This document shows positions 24,667-32,989 of a DNA stretch of 64,000 nucleotides, piece by piece. The first letter of the stretch is position 1. Each line of letters opens with the position of its first letter. Under the pieces are notes generated by a model. It searched no databases. It worked only from the letters and a program-made list of their open reading frames with translations, and was not told the origin of the DNA. The stretch spans positions 62,001 to 126,000 of IMG/VR virus record IMGVR_UViG_3300042569_002050; one strand, 5' to 3'. The translations under genes and the position numbers were made by a program. This DNA comes from a virus.

Positions 24667-26316
24667 ATGAAAAAATTATTATTATTTTTAGGAATATTCC
24701 TAACATCATTAACATCATTTAGTCAGATTACTGTATCACAATCAGTTACTCCAGCCCCACCTTATGAAGTTGGTGATACTTTAACTGTAAAATACACAAT
24801 AGCTAGAGGAACAACAACACCTCGTTATTTTTGGTTGAGATACTCATTTAATAACAAGGCATTAGCGATGGTACCAAATAGTACAGTATTCTCACAAGGT
24901 ACATCAGTTCAAACATTCTTTACAGGTTGGAATAATTACAGATTTACCCCTGCAGCAAATGTTGCTGAAACTAATTTATCTGGACAATATCAAGCAACTC
25001 CTTGGGGTTATGCCGTAAATAATGATTGGAATGTTGGACAATTAACAGTTCAAAGAACAGATGCTGCAGTGAATGGTGATATTGCAACACAGAAGTTTGT
25101 ATTAAAAGACCAAAACACTTACAATGATATTCATAAATTGGATTTAGCTTATGCAGTAAATGATACTTCTTCCCCAATTACTCCAATTACTCGTAGTGCT
25201 ACTAATTTATCATTAACAAATGTAACAGGTAACACATCTCAATTCAAAGTTAAAGTATTGTTCCCACAAGGGTATACTATTACTGATCACAATGTTCAAT
25301 TAATGCCACTTAAAACAGATGGTAATATTGATTGGACAAAACAACCTATTGCTCAATTACCCTTAGATGGTAGTGGTGAAGCATTATTTACAACACAAGT
25401 TAAAGTTGGTGATTCGGTTGGTGTATTTGTTGGTCCATCAATGACTAAAGCTTGGATGAATAATATCATAACAGTATCAGATGCATACAAAGCATTTTTA
25501 GGACATTCTCAAACTGATATTAGTGGAACACCTAATTTCTTTACTTACCCTAATTTAGAAACTAGAGTAGGTAATGTAACACTAAATGATAATACATTTA
25601 ACGAATCCGATTCATATGCATTGTTTGCTCACGTAATGGGACAAAATATGAGTTCAGTAGCAATGATCCCAACATCAACCTCAACATCAGTAAGATGGCA
25701 AAGTGGACTATTAAACCAGAGTTGGTTAGATGGTGTTGCTAAAAATAAAGTATTAATTGATACACCAATAAAAGAAGTACATGCCGTATTTGCTTGGGGT
25801 GGTGATTTGAACTGGTCACACTCATCAGACCCTGCTGTAATTGCTACTAGAATTAGTAGTGGATTGTATACCAACTCAGTTAATGGTGAAGTGAATTTGA
25901 AAAAATCAATGAGTTCAACACCTGTGATGGCATATAGAACTGAAGCTGTAGAAACTGCTAAATTAAGTGTAACATCTACATTAGAAAATGGTAAAGTAAT
26001 ATTAACAACAACATTAACTAAAGCAGAATTAGCTGGGTTACAAGTGATAATGAATTATGATGAATCTAAATTAACATTAGACAATATCATATTTGATTCA
26101 GGTTCAACTATTACTAACTTTTCAACTCATAATGATGGTAGATTAACATTTGGTTCTATTGATCAATTAAAAACAGCAAGAATCAAAATTGGTACACCAT
26201 ATAAATTAATATTCACCCCTAAAGTACAATTAACAAATACTGCAGGTTTATTCTATTTTGTATTATCAGATGCGGTAGATGCTAAAGGAAATAAAATAGA
26301 CTTAATAATAGAATAA
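24667..26316 (+). CDS. secreted protein with dockerin-like and cohesin-like regions
   Basis: The start at 24667 gives a Sec signal peptide (KKLLLFLGIFLTSLTSFSQ). Residues about 20-140 are beta-rich. A dockerin-like pair lies near 270-325 (VSDAYKAFLG, then LNDNTFNESDSYALFAHVMG), though the first Asp of the calcium loop is weak. Residues about 430-549 look like a cohesin or Ig-like fold (GLQVIMNYDESKLTLDNI). The next gene has the same C-terminal order, so the two are paralogues. The product should be exposed on the infected cell or exported. There is no enzyme motif; adhesion is the best guess. Confidence 0.75.
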   Translation: MKKLLLFLGIFLTSLTSFSQITVSQSVTPAPPYEVGDTLTVKYTIARGTTTPRYFWLRYSFNNKALAMVPNSTVFSQGTSVQTFFTGWNNYRFTPAANVAETNLSGQYQATPWGYAVNNDWNVGQLTVQRTDAAVNGDIATQKFVLKDQNTYNDIHKLDLAYAVNDTSSPITPITRSATNLSLTNVTGNTSQFKVKVLFPQGYTITDHNVQLMPLKTDGNIDWTKQPIAQLPLDGSGEALFTTQVKVGDSVGVFVGPSMTKAWMNNIITVSDAYKAFLGHSQTDISGTPNFFTYPNLETRVGNVTLNDNTFNESDSYALFAHVMGQNMSSVAMIPTSTSTSVRWQSGLLNQSWLDGVAKNKVLIDTPIKEVHAVFAWGGDLNWSHSSDPAVIATRISSGLYTNSVNGEVNLKKSMSSTPVMAYRTEAVETAKLSVTSTLENGKVILTTTLTKAELAGLQVIMNYDESKLTLDNIIFDSGSTITNFSTHNDGRLTFGSIDQLKTARIKIGTPYKLIFTPKVQLTNTAGLFYFVLSDAVDAKGNKIDLIIE

Positions 26317-28592
26317 TGAAATATCTATTAGTTACATTATTTTTATTAACATCATTTTTAGGGTTCGGACAGAGTGTATCTGCTCCGGACTCTAAATCTT
26401 TTACACAATCTACATCAGGACAAGATGCTAGTGGGTTTGTATTAAGTGGATTTAATTCTACTGCAACTTTATTAGCATCAATTAGTTTAGTTAATCCACC
26501 AACTGGTACAACATTTAATTTAACTACAACAACAGGTCTAACAGCGGCAAGTGGATTCACTTTAACAGGTAATAAAACTCGATTAGTAGTTACTGGAACG
26601 ATGGTAAGTATTAATACGGCATTAGCATCTTTAAAAGTAAATACAGGTTCGGTAAGAGGTAATGTTGCATTATCTGTGGCAGCAACAGTCAATCCAGTAG
26701 GATATTATTACAATGGTGTAAACGGACACTTTTATAGACCAATAACAACCGGAGCAACTTATACAAACGCAAGATCAGCATCATTAAATACAACATTTAA
26801 AGGACAAAGAGGATATTTAGTAACAATCACTTCAGCAGATGAAGATGCATTTATTTTTAATAATGTGCCTCAAAGTAATATTTGGTTTGCGTTAACTGAT
26901 GAATTAGTCGAAGGTCAATGGAGAATCGATGCTGGCCCGGAAGCAGGAACTTTAATCAAAACATCAAACGGACAATTTGCCGGAAACATTCAAGGGCAGT
27001 ATAATAACTGGGCACCCGGTGAACCAAACAATAGTAGTAACGAAGATTATGCAGTAACTAAATGGAATGGTTCTCAATGGAACGATTTACCAAATCATTT
27101 TTCAAATCCGTATGTAATTGAATATGGAACTTGGACCAACCCAGATGATGCAACATTCACTGAATTCTACACTAACTCAGTAACACATACAAACGGAGAT
27201 GTATTAACTGCAAGATTTAATTTTGATTTTGGTGGTAATGTTGATGAAACAAAATTTACATCAAAAGCAAATACGTTTGTAAATAATACATGGGGTGTAA
27301 CAACAAATACATCAAGAGCATTAAGTGGATTAGGTAAAGTAGATTTAACAAATGATTTAGATACAGTAAAAGTAAGTGGTGAGGGAGTAAGAGCAACAAC
27401 AACAGGTGGAGAAGTAGAGTGGTGTGTGGTGTATGATTATGAACCTCAAAATCAACGATACCAAATTTTAATTGATAAGAGAGAATTTCCACAAGGCACC
27501 TCAGCAAGTAATGTTACAAGTTTACAGTTATTTGATTTATGGAATGGGCCTGTAACATATCAATGGGATGATGGAACATGGGCAGCTTATTGGATTTCAT
27601 CACCAACAGAACTTAATTTCTCAGGCTCATCATTTACATCTAGTATAAGACGAGCTGGATTTTTCTGGGGATTAAGAGCGGAATTTACATTCACACCTAA
27701 TATGATGTTTAAACAACATGGGATAGAATTATCTCATACTAATCAAACTGAATTGAATACATTATATAATAACATTGTGGGTGTATCAGATGTTTATCTA
27801 GCATTTAAGGAATTAGCAGATGGAGGTATATTTGGTAATCAAAGTGGATTAGGCTTAACAAATGGTATTCAATATATGAATGCTGATGTTGATGGTAATG
27901 GTGTATTTAATGAAAATGACACATACAAATTATTACAACATTTAACAGGTACTCAATCACTTACCCAAAATACTACTCTAACAAATTTAATAAAGCTATA
28001 CAATAAATCAGATTATGATGCTATAACAACGAGCAATTGGGGAACTCAATTTAATTCAACTCGTAATTTAATTCCATTTACTTTAAGTGGAATGAATAAT
28101 ACGTACAACATAAATGTAACTTGGTTAGGTGATGTAAACCAATCACATTCAGCTCAACAAAGCATTACTAATGTTAGTAGCAATTCAATTAGAACTATGA
28201 GTTTAATGAGTAATGCTATTATAAATGAAATAAATGTATCAACTATAGGTGAAATTATAAATAATAAGGTTATAATTATATTATCAGTAGACCCATTACA
28301 ACAAGAATTAGTAGGTACACAATTTCAATTAAATTATGATAATACTAGATTAAAGTTTGAAAAAGTTGAATTTATAACAAAAGGTAATCCTACTAATTTT
28401 GGAACTGATAAAGGTAATTTAATTAATATAGGATCATTGATAACAAGTGGAGATGTATTAGATAAGACAACTGAATATCGAGTTATATTCACTCCCGTAG
28501 GTAATATATCTGATATATTAGGGTTGACATCAATATCAACAACAGATGCTGTTAATAAAGCTGGTAAACAATTAAAAGTAAAAATCAAATGA
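26316..28592 (+). CDS. secreted C-type lectin protein with dockerin-like and cohesin-like regions
   Basis: A signal peptide ending FLGFGQ leads a 758-residue protein. After a beta domain (about 20-125), residues about 129-270 form a C-type lectin fold: FKGQRGYLVTITSADEDAF, IWFALTDELVEGQWRIDAG, YNNWAPGEPNNSSNEDYA and a closing WNDLPNHFSNPYVIEYG. NWAPGEPNN carries the EPN sugar-binding triplet. Near residue 521 DVDGNGVFNENDTYKLLQHL is a good dockerin-type calcium loop. The last 120 residues (GTQFQLNYDNTRLKFEKVEF) are cohesin-like. It starts at the last base of the previous gene. Very probably it is a sugar-binding surface adhesin. Confidence 0.85.
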   Translation: MKYLLVTLFLLTSFLGFGQSVSAPDSKSFTQSTSGQDASGFVLSGFNSTATLLASISLVNPPTGTTFNLTTTTGLTAASGFTLTGNKTRLVVTGTMVSINTALASLKVNTGSVRGNVALSVAATVNPVGYYYNGVNGHFYRPITTGATYTNARSASLNTTFKGQRGYLVTITSADEDAFIFNNVPQSNIWFALTDELVEGQWRIDAGPEAGTLIKTSNGQFAGNIQGQYNNWAPGEPNNSSNEDYAVTKWNGSQWNDLPNHFSNPYVIEYGTWTNPDDATFTEFYTNSVTHTNGDVLTARFNFDFGGNVDETKFTSKANTFVNNTWGVTTNTSRALSGLGKVDLTNDLDTVKVSGEGVRATTTGGEVEWCVVYDYEPQNQRYQILIDKREFPQGTSASNVTSLQLFDLWNGPVTYQWDDGTWAAYWISSPTELNFSGSSFTSSIRRAGFFWGLRAEFTFTPNMMFKQHGIELSHTNQTELNTLYNNIVGVSDVYLAFKELADGGIFGNQSGLGLTNGIQYMNADVDGNGVFNENDTYKLLQHLTGTQSLTQNTTLTNLIKLYNKSDYDAITTSNWGTQFNSTRNLIPFTLSGMNNTYNINVTWLGDVNQSHSAQQSITNVSSNSIRTMSLMSNAIINEINVSTIGEIINNKVIIILSVDPLQQELVGTQFQLNYDNTRLKFEKVEFITKGNPTNFGTDKGNLINIGSLITSGDVLDKTTEYRVIFTPVGNISDILGLTSISTTDAVNKAGKQLKVKIK

Positions 28593-28933
28593 TAAAAAAG
28601 ATATTACTAATATTTGTGGTCTTATTAGTGGGGTGTACTAAAATGGAAATAGAACCAACTCCAACCCCTGTTCAAAAGATATTTAATGTATCTGAGAGTA
28701 GTGTAACTGATGGACAATCTATACATTTTGATTTACCATCACCAGGAGTATATACATTAACCCTGATTGATAAGAAAAATGACCAAGTTGTTAGTAGAGA
28801 ACGATTCACTGGTAAAACGGGCGAAAATATAAAGAAGATTTACACGAGTTCAATACAGTCTCAATATTTATACTTAGTATTAGAAGATGGGTCTAGAACT
28901 CAAATAGCTAAAACAACCATTAAAATTAATTAA
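28589..28933 (+). CDS. small lipoprotein with T9SS-sorting-like beta domain
   Basis: A lipoprotein signal (FVVLLVGCTKM, lipobox LVGC) is followed by a Pro/Thr linker and about 75 residues of beta sandwich: PGVYTLTLIDKKNDQVVSRE and a late SSIQSQYLYLVLEDG. The order of strands is like a type IX secretion C-terminal sorting domain. It overlaps the lectin gene by four bases. Confidence 0.75.
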   Translation: MIKKILLIFVVLLVGCTKMEIEPTPTPVQKIFNVSESSVTDGQSIHFDLPSPGVYTLTLIDKKNDQVVSRERFTGKTGENIKKIYTSSIQSQYLYLVLEDGSRTQIAKTTIKIN

Positions 28934-28934
28934 A

Positions 28935-29303
28935 ATGAAAAAATTACTTGTAGTAGTATTACTAGCAGTTGGATTATCTGGATGTTATAAAGATGATTTA
29001 ATTGAACCTGTTTTAGAAGTTAAAAAAGAATTGCAAATCCAAAATGCAGTTGGACTTAAACTAGAATCAGCATTCGTGACAACTGAAGTTGCTATGAATG
29101 TTAAGTTAGAAACAGCACAATCCGTTACAATTAAGATTTTTGATATCTCCAATAGAGTCGTATCAAAAGAAACCGTAGTGGTTAAAGCAGGTGATAACTT
29201 ACTTAAAGTATATACATCAGCATTGCCTTCATCTGCTTATAGAATTGGATTATACGATTCTAAAGGTATTGAATTAGGAATAACAGATTTTAACAAACTA
29301 TAA
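28935..29303 (+). CDS. small lipoprotein with T9SS-sorting-like beta domain
   Basis: The lipobox LSGC sits after a 16-residue signal. The main part, VTIKIFDISNRVVSKETVVV and NLLKVYTSALPSSAYRIGLY, reads like a type A sorting domain (VxIxIFDxxGRVV...GxxxxxLxxLxxGxYxxxl). It is a paralogue of the previous gene product. As a lipoprotein it would face the periplasm or outer surface. Confidence 0.75.
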   Translation: MKKLLVVVLLAVGLSGCYKDDLIEPVLEVKKELQIQNAVGLKLESAFVTTEVAMNVKLETAQSVTIKIFDISNRVVSKETVVVKAGDNLLKVYTSALPSSAYRIGLYDSKGIELGITDFNKL

Positions 29304-29314
29304 ATTTAAATAAA

Positions 29315-29638
29315 ATGTCAGAAGAATTAGAACAAAACAATGATGGTACTTGGTCTGGATTAAAAAAGACTATTATTGGTGTTGCTACAACAGCAGTTAT
29401 GGGTTTAGGAACTTGGGGTGTAACTCAATTAACAGGTGGTGATAAAGAAGCAGCTCCTGCTACAGCACCAGCTCCAGTAATTAACATTACTAACTCAAAT
29501 CAACAACAACAATCTGCAGGTGGAACTACTATAATTAAAGAAAGAGTTGTTGAAAAGCCAGCAGCCGCTCAACCCGCAGCTAAACCTGCTAAGAAAAAAG
29601 AGGGTGATGAGTTTAAGGAAGAAGCTCCTAAGTGGTAA
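29315..29638 (+). CDS. small membrane-associated protein with Ala/Pro/Lys-rich tail
   Basis: One hydrophobic segment (KKTIIGVATTAVMGLGTWGV) is followed by a low-complexity Ala/Pro, Gln and Lys/Glu tail. No domain recognised. Its place before the holin-like genes suggests a membrane function. Confidence 0.7.
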   Translation: MSEELEQNNDGTWSGLKKTIIGVATTAVMGLGTWGVTQLTGGDKEAAPATAPAPVINITNSNQQQQSAGGTTIIKERVVEKPAAAQPAAKPAKKKEGDEFKEEAPKW

Positions 29639-29657
29639 TTTATAAACAAAATTAGAT

Positions 29658-30266
29658 ATGCAACCAAACACAGGATTTAAAGAATTATTAAACAAGATGA
29701 TGGCCAGAAGATGGTACATCACAGCAATGGTATTAGGTGGGTTTATTTTAATAATAGCAGGTATTTTTGCTGCTGTTGTGGGACAAACACCAATGGCAGC
29801 AGCATGGAAAGAATTATTAATGTTATTGTTAGGTGCCTTCATTGGTAGTTATGGTAAGATTATTGATTACTGGTTCAGTGATACTGACAAAGATAAAATG
29901 TTAGTACAGAAGATGGATGAAGAAGATGGTGTTACTTTAGGTCATACTAATGATATGAAAGAAACAAACAAACCAGTTACTCCATTGATCCCAGATGCAT
30001 TTGTAGCAGGTGCTGCAGCAGCTAGAGATTTAGCTGTAGTTGAAAATAAACAAAACCATGAATTAGCAGCTGATCAACAAGAACATAATCAAGCAATGGC
30101 TAAAGATGCTCAAGAACATGAGCAAGAAATGGCTAAATTAAAATTAGAGCATGAAATGAAAGCACATAGATACTGTGAACACGTTTGGGGTGACTCAGAC
30201 AATGACGGTGAATTAGAGTGTCAAAAGTGTGGTTTATTGAAAGATGCTTACGACGAATCTCACTAA
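29658..30266 (+). CDS. holin-like membrane protein with coiled-coil and zinc motif
   Basis: Two membrane spans (residues about 20-45 and 50-72) end in GAFIGSYGKIIDYWFSD, a pattern of holin-like phage proteins. A long Glu/Gln/His-rich helix follows, then a C-terminal cysteine pair (CEHVWGD and CQKCG). It could be a holin or a membrane scaffold. 202 residues. Confidence 0.7.
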   Translation: MQPNTGFKELLNKMMARRWYITAMVLGGFILIIAGIFAAVVGQTPMAAAWKELLMLLLGAFIGSYGKIIDYWFSDTDKDKMLVQKMDEEDGVTLGHTNDMKETNKPVTPLIPDAFVAGAAAARDLAVVENKQNHELAADQQEHNQAMAKDAQEHEQEMAKLKLEHEMKAHRYCEHVWGDSDNDGELECQKCGLLKDAYDESH

Positions 30267-30284
30267 CCATTAAAAATTAAAAGT

Positions 30285-30524
30285 ATGAATTTCAAACAGT
30301 GGGTTATTGATCTATTCAAAGATGAAAGAGGATCAACTTCAGTAAAACCGGTTATCGCATTTGTAGGAGCTATGTTCTTATGTGTTACAATGATGTTAAA
30401 CTCATTTTCACATGCTGATTTTGCTCCATCAGCTGAATTAGTAAACGCAGTAATGGTAATTACCGCGATTGGAATGGGTGCTGATACATTCGATAAATTC
30501 TCTCATAAAAAGAAAGAAGATTAA
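30285..30524 (+). CDS. holin-like two-span membrane protein
   Basis: The start FKQWVIDLFKDERGSTSVKP followed by two hydrophobic helices and a charged tail (DKFSHKKKED) resembles small phage holins. 79 residues. It ends the operon before a strong terminator. The endolysin is far away at 62 kb, so the lysis role is only inferred. Confidence 0.7.
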   Translation: MNFKQWVIDLFKDERGSTSVKPVIAFVGAMFLCVTMMLNSFSHADFAPSAELVNAVMVITAIGMGADTFDKFSHKKKED

Positions 30525-30536
30525 AAAAACAAAACT

Positions 30537-30561
30537 AAAGGGAACTTCGGTTCCCTTTTTT
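30537..30561 (+). terminator. strong intrinsic terminator
   Basis: AAAGGGAAC and GTTCCCTTT close a TTCG tetraloop, then T residues follow. Confidence 0.88.
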
Positions 30562-30576
30562 AAATTTAAAACATGT

Positions 30577-31296
30577 ATGAAAAATTTATTTATATTATTA
30601 AGTTGCTTTTTACTAAGCAACATTGCTGTGGCTCAAAACGTAGGTTCAACAAAAACTGAACAATATAAAGCATCATTCGAAACTGCGATTGATATTTCTC
30701 GTTTTATGGATTATGAAGGTAAACAAATCCCAATTCAAATCTTAAAGGCAGGTATATCTGATGAAATGTATGAGATGTATCCTGAATTAAAAGAAAAAAG
30801 AGTTGGTTTAGGTGTAGCTAACATTTCAATGGAATATTTAGAGAACCTTAATCGTTTTAAATTTACTGAAGATAAAACAGAAATTAAAAACAGAATGGTT
30901 AAGCAATTCCAAGCATCACAAGCAGGTATTTCTGAGAATAAATTAGATGGTCGAGGTAAAATTAATCTAGCTGAATACTTCGTTACAATCGAATGTTATG
31001 ATTACTCAGTATCTGAAGATGAAACTATCAACCTAAAAGATGGAGTTAAAAACATGATGGTAACTCGTATTGGTTTACAAGTTCGATTTACTAATGCTGA
31101 GACTGGTGTTGTGTTTGCAGCATCTGGTTTAGGTGAAGCCACTACAACTAGAGAATTAACATTCTTATCAGATGCAACTGTGGATGAAATGAAATTCAAT
31201 CAATCAACTATTTCTATAGCAACAAAGAAAGCATTAGATATCGCTTGTGCTAGAATTTTAGATAGAATGGTTAAGAAAGGCATATTTCCAAACTAA
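30577..31296 (+). CDS. CsgG-like outer-membrane secretion protein
   Basis: The start at 30577 gives a signal peptide (NLFILLSCFLLSNIAVAQ) without lipobox; a longer frame from 30469 runs through the terminator and is rejected. RVGLGVANISMEYLENLNR, RMVKQFQASQAGISE, an AEYFVTIECYDYSVSEDE strand pair and GLQVRFTNAETGVVFAASG match CsgG/curli secretion lipoproteins, which form nonameric pores. The lack of a lipid-anchor Cys is unusual; a Cys in the signal peptide (LLSC) is too early. It is followed, with one-base overlap, by a probable outer-membrane barrel gene. Confidence 0.75.
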   Translation: MKNLFILLSCFLLSNIAVAQNVGSTKTEQYKASFETAIDISRFMDYEGKQIPIQILKAGISDEMYEMYPELKEKRVGLGVANISMEYLENLNRFKFTEDKTEIKNRMVKQFQASQAGISENKLDGRGKINLAEYFVTIECYDYSVSEDETINLKDGVKNMMVTRIGLQVRFTNAETGVVFAASGLGEATTTRELTFLSDATVDEMKFNQSTISIATKKALDIACARILDRMVKKGIFPN

Positions 31297-32696
31297 TGAA
31301 AAAATGGTTAATAAGTTTATTATTAATCACCCTTTTCCTATTTGCTAAAACAGCAAGTGGGCAGGTTTATACTCAAACTTTTATTGATAAATGTTCAGGT
31401 CAAGTTAAAATTGCTACTACAACCATAGTAAATGGTAACTCAATAGTATCATTTTATGGACAGGTAAGATCATTTACTCCAGCACAAGTGGCAAGTGGAG
31501 AATTACAAATATGGCTCCAAACAACTTACGCTTACTATAATTCACTAGCATGTCCCGTAGCAGCACCCGTAGTAACACAAACAGTACAAAATACAGTATC
31601 ACAAGCAGCATCTCAAGCAGCAAGCTCAGCAGCATCATCAGCAGCAAGTTCAGCAGCATCAAATGCAGCCTCAGGAGCAGCAAGTGGAGCAGCTTCAGGA
31701 GCCGCATCTACAGGAGCGTCAGCAGCAAGTTCAGGAGCAGCTACCTCGAGTGGTACATCTACCCAATCATCATCCTCTTCATCCTCATCATCATCTTCCC
31801 AATCGTCTTCATCTTCTGGGTCTTCCTCTTCATCAAATTCTGGTGGAGAAAAGAAAAGCGAAAGCAGCAGTTCAAGCAGCGAATCAAAGTCAGAGAGTAA
31901 ATCTGAATCTAAGTCTGAATCCAAATCAGAAGAGAAAAAAGAAGAAAGTAAATCTGAGTCTAAAGAAGAAAAGAAAGAAGAAAAAAAGGAAGAATCTAAA
32001 GAAGAAAAGAAAGAGGATAAAAAAGAAGAAAAGAAACAAGTTAAAATGAATCCAATAATGTTGGGTTCTGATTTAACTGTAGCTCAAAATCCCACTGGTG
32101 GGTTTACACCTGTCATGTCATTAAGTATGTCTCAAGCATCAACTACAGGTGAATCTAGTTGGGGTGTATCAAGTATGATTTGGATGGATTTTAAATCATT
32201 TGCTTTATCTGCTAATAAAAGCACGATGAATTTTAAAAACGGAGCACTCAAATCAATAGATGCCTATTCATATACCGTTGCTTACGTAGCAGGTACACAT
32301 ATGACTTTTGGTGGTTTCACCCATGTTGTGCCTCACCCGAAATATGGAACATATGGGTATAACTTATCTATTATTAATATTAAACTGAAATTAGCTGAAA
32401 ATAGTTATTCATACTCAATGATGTCATCAGCTACAGCATTTTGGACTAAACCATATCAAATAAGCAGAAAATCAACCTTATCTCCAGGAGTGTTCTTAAT
32501 GGCCTCTCCATACACATACAACAGTAAGTTAGGAAGTACTTGGAATTATAATGTAATGAGTTTGGTGGGCACAGGATACAGTCTTAAATTGAGCAAAAGA
32601 TTTGGATTTAACATTGATTATAAAGCTAGTGTATCAACGGTACCTGGCTCTCCAATATTAAGTTTCTTTCTAATAGGTTCAAGACTTCAACTATAA
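31296..32696 (+). CDS. probable outer-membrane protein with Ala/Ser and Lys/Glu low-complexity linker
   Basis: A signal peptide (residues 1-22) leads a short domain with two Cys and FYGQVRSFTPAQVASGELQI. Residues about 95-250 are low complexity in three blocks: Ala/Ser, poly-Ser, then Ser/Lys/Glu. The last 210 residues (SLSMSQASTTGESSWGVSSM, then many alternating strands, ending FFLIGSRLQL with a terminal hydrophobic) look like a beta barrel. It probably sits in the outer membrane as partner of the CsgG-like protein, with the linker outside or in the periplasm. Confidence 0.7.
   Translation: MKKWLISLLLITLFLFAKTASGQVYTQTFIDKCSGQVKIATTTIVNGNSIVSFYGQVRSFTPAQVASGELQIWLQTTYAYYNSLACPVAAPVVTQTVQNTVSQAASQAASSAASSAASSAASNAASGAASGAASGAASTGASAASSGAATSSGTSTQSSSSSSSSSSSQSSSSSGSSSSSNSGGEKKSESSSSSSESKSESKSESKSESKSEEKKEESKSESKEEKKEEKKEESKEEKKEDKKEEKKQVKMNPIMLGSDLTVAQNPTGGFTPVMSLSMSQASTTGESSWGVSSMIWMDFKSFALSANKSTMNFKNGALKSIDAYSYTVAYVAGTHMTFGGFTHVVPHPKYGTYGYNLSIINIKLKLAENSYSYSMMSSATAFWTKPYQISRKSTLSPGVFLMASPYTYNSKLGSTWNYNVMSLVGTGYSLKLSKRFGFNIDYKASVSTVPGSPILSFFLIGSRLQL
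31590..32040 (+). repeat. low-complexity coding repeats (Ala/Ser, Ser, Lys/Glu)
   Basis: Repeats of GCA/AGC-type codons, then TCATCT-type Ser codons, then GAAAAGAAA-type Lys/Glu codons. Such stretches are prone to length changes. They also produce long false frames in other phases. Confidence 0.85.
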
Positions 32697-32698
32697 AA

Positions 32699-32731
32699 TT
32701 GGTTCGGTCAAAACCTCAATCGTATATTTAC
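32699..32731 (+). promoter_or_regulatory. host-type promoter of the 55-aa lipoprotein
   Basis: TTGG at 32699, a 20-bp spacer, TATATTTAC at 32723, then an A-rich leader to 32764. Confidence 0.6.
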
Positions 32732-32763
32732 ATCAAATAAATTTATTAAACAAAAACAAACAA

Positions 32764-32931
32764 ATGAAAAAAGTAATCGCAATTTTCGCAATCGCAGCTT
32801 TGACTGCATGTGGTGGTAAAGGTACTTCAACTGAAGGAACTGATTCAACAGCAGTATCAACTGACACTACAGCAGTAGTAACAGATTCAACAGAATGTAT
32901 CGCACCTAATGATACAACTGTAACTAAGTAA
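32764..32931 (+). CDS. small Thr-rich lipoprotein, 55 aa
   Basis: MKKVIAIFAIAALTACGGKG has a clear lipobox (LTAC). The mature part is about 40 residues of Thr, Ser, Asp and Val. Its own strong promoter and the terminator-like hairpin behind it mark it as an independent gene. Superinfection exclusion or surface masking would be typical roles for such a lipoprotein, but nothing shows which. Confidence 0.75.
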   Translation: MKKVIAIFAIAALTACGGKGTSTEGTDSTAVSTDTTAVVTDSTECIAPNDTTVTK

Positions 32932-32936
32932 GTTAT

Positions 32937-32968
32937 TTTGGCCCCACCATTAATTTGGTTGGGCCAAA
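32937..32968 (+). terminator. terminator-like hairpin overlapping next promoter
   Basis: TTTGGCCCCACC pairs with GGTTGGGCCAAA (one mismatch) across an 8-nt loop, followed by TTTCT. The right arm contains the -33 box of the next promoter. Confidence 0.6.
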
Positions 32969-32987
32969 TTTCTGCTTTACATTTATG
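32954..32987 (+). promoter_or_regulatory. host-type promoter, leaderless arrangement
   Basis: TTTGG at 32954, 19 bp, TACATTTATG at 32978; the ATG at 32990 is 12 nt after the -7 start. Confidence 0.55.
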
Positions 32988-32989
32988 TC

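Noticed and set aside
26282-26692. 136-aa open frame on the reverse strand
   Set aside because: It lies wholly opposite the lectin gene, is made of low-complexity Val/Leu/Asn text and has no start context; it is a shadow of the real frame.
26316-28592. Diversity-generating retroelement target (C-type lectin)
   Set aside because: No reverse transcriptase gene and no template repeat are seen in the window, and the lectin is not at the protein's C-terminus.
30469-30576. 36-residue N-terminal extension of the CsgG-like protein
   Set aside because: It would be read through the terminator and the previous gene; the start at 30577 gives a clean signal peptide.
31474-32049. Several long frames on both strands across the Ala/Ser and Lys/Glu repeats
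   Set aside because: Repetitive codons keep other frames open. The signal peptide and barrel fit only the 31296-32696 frame.
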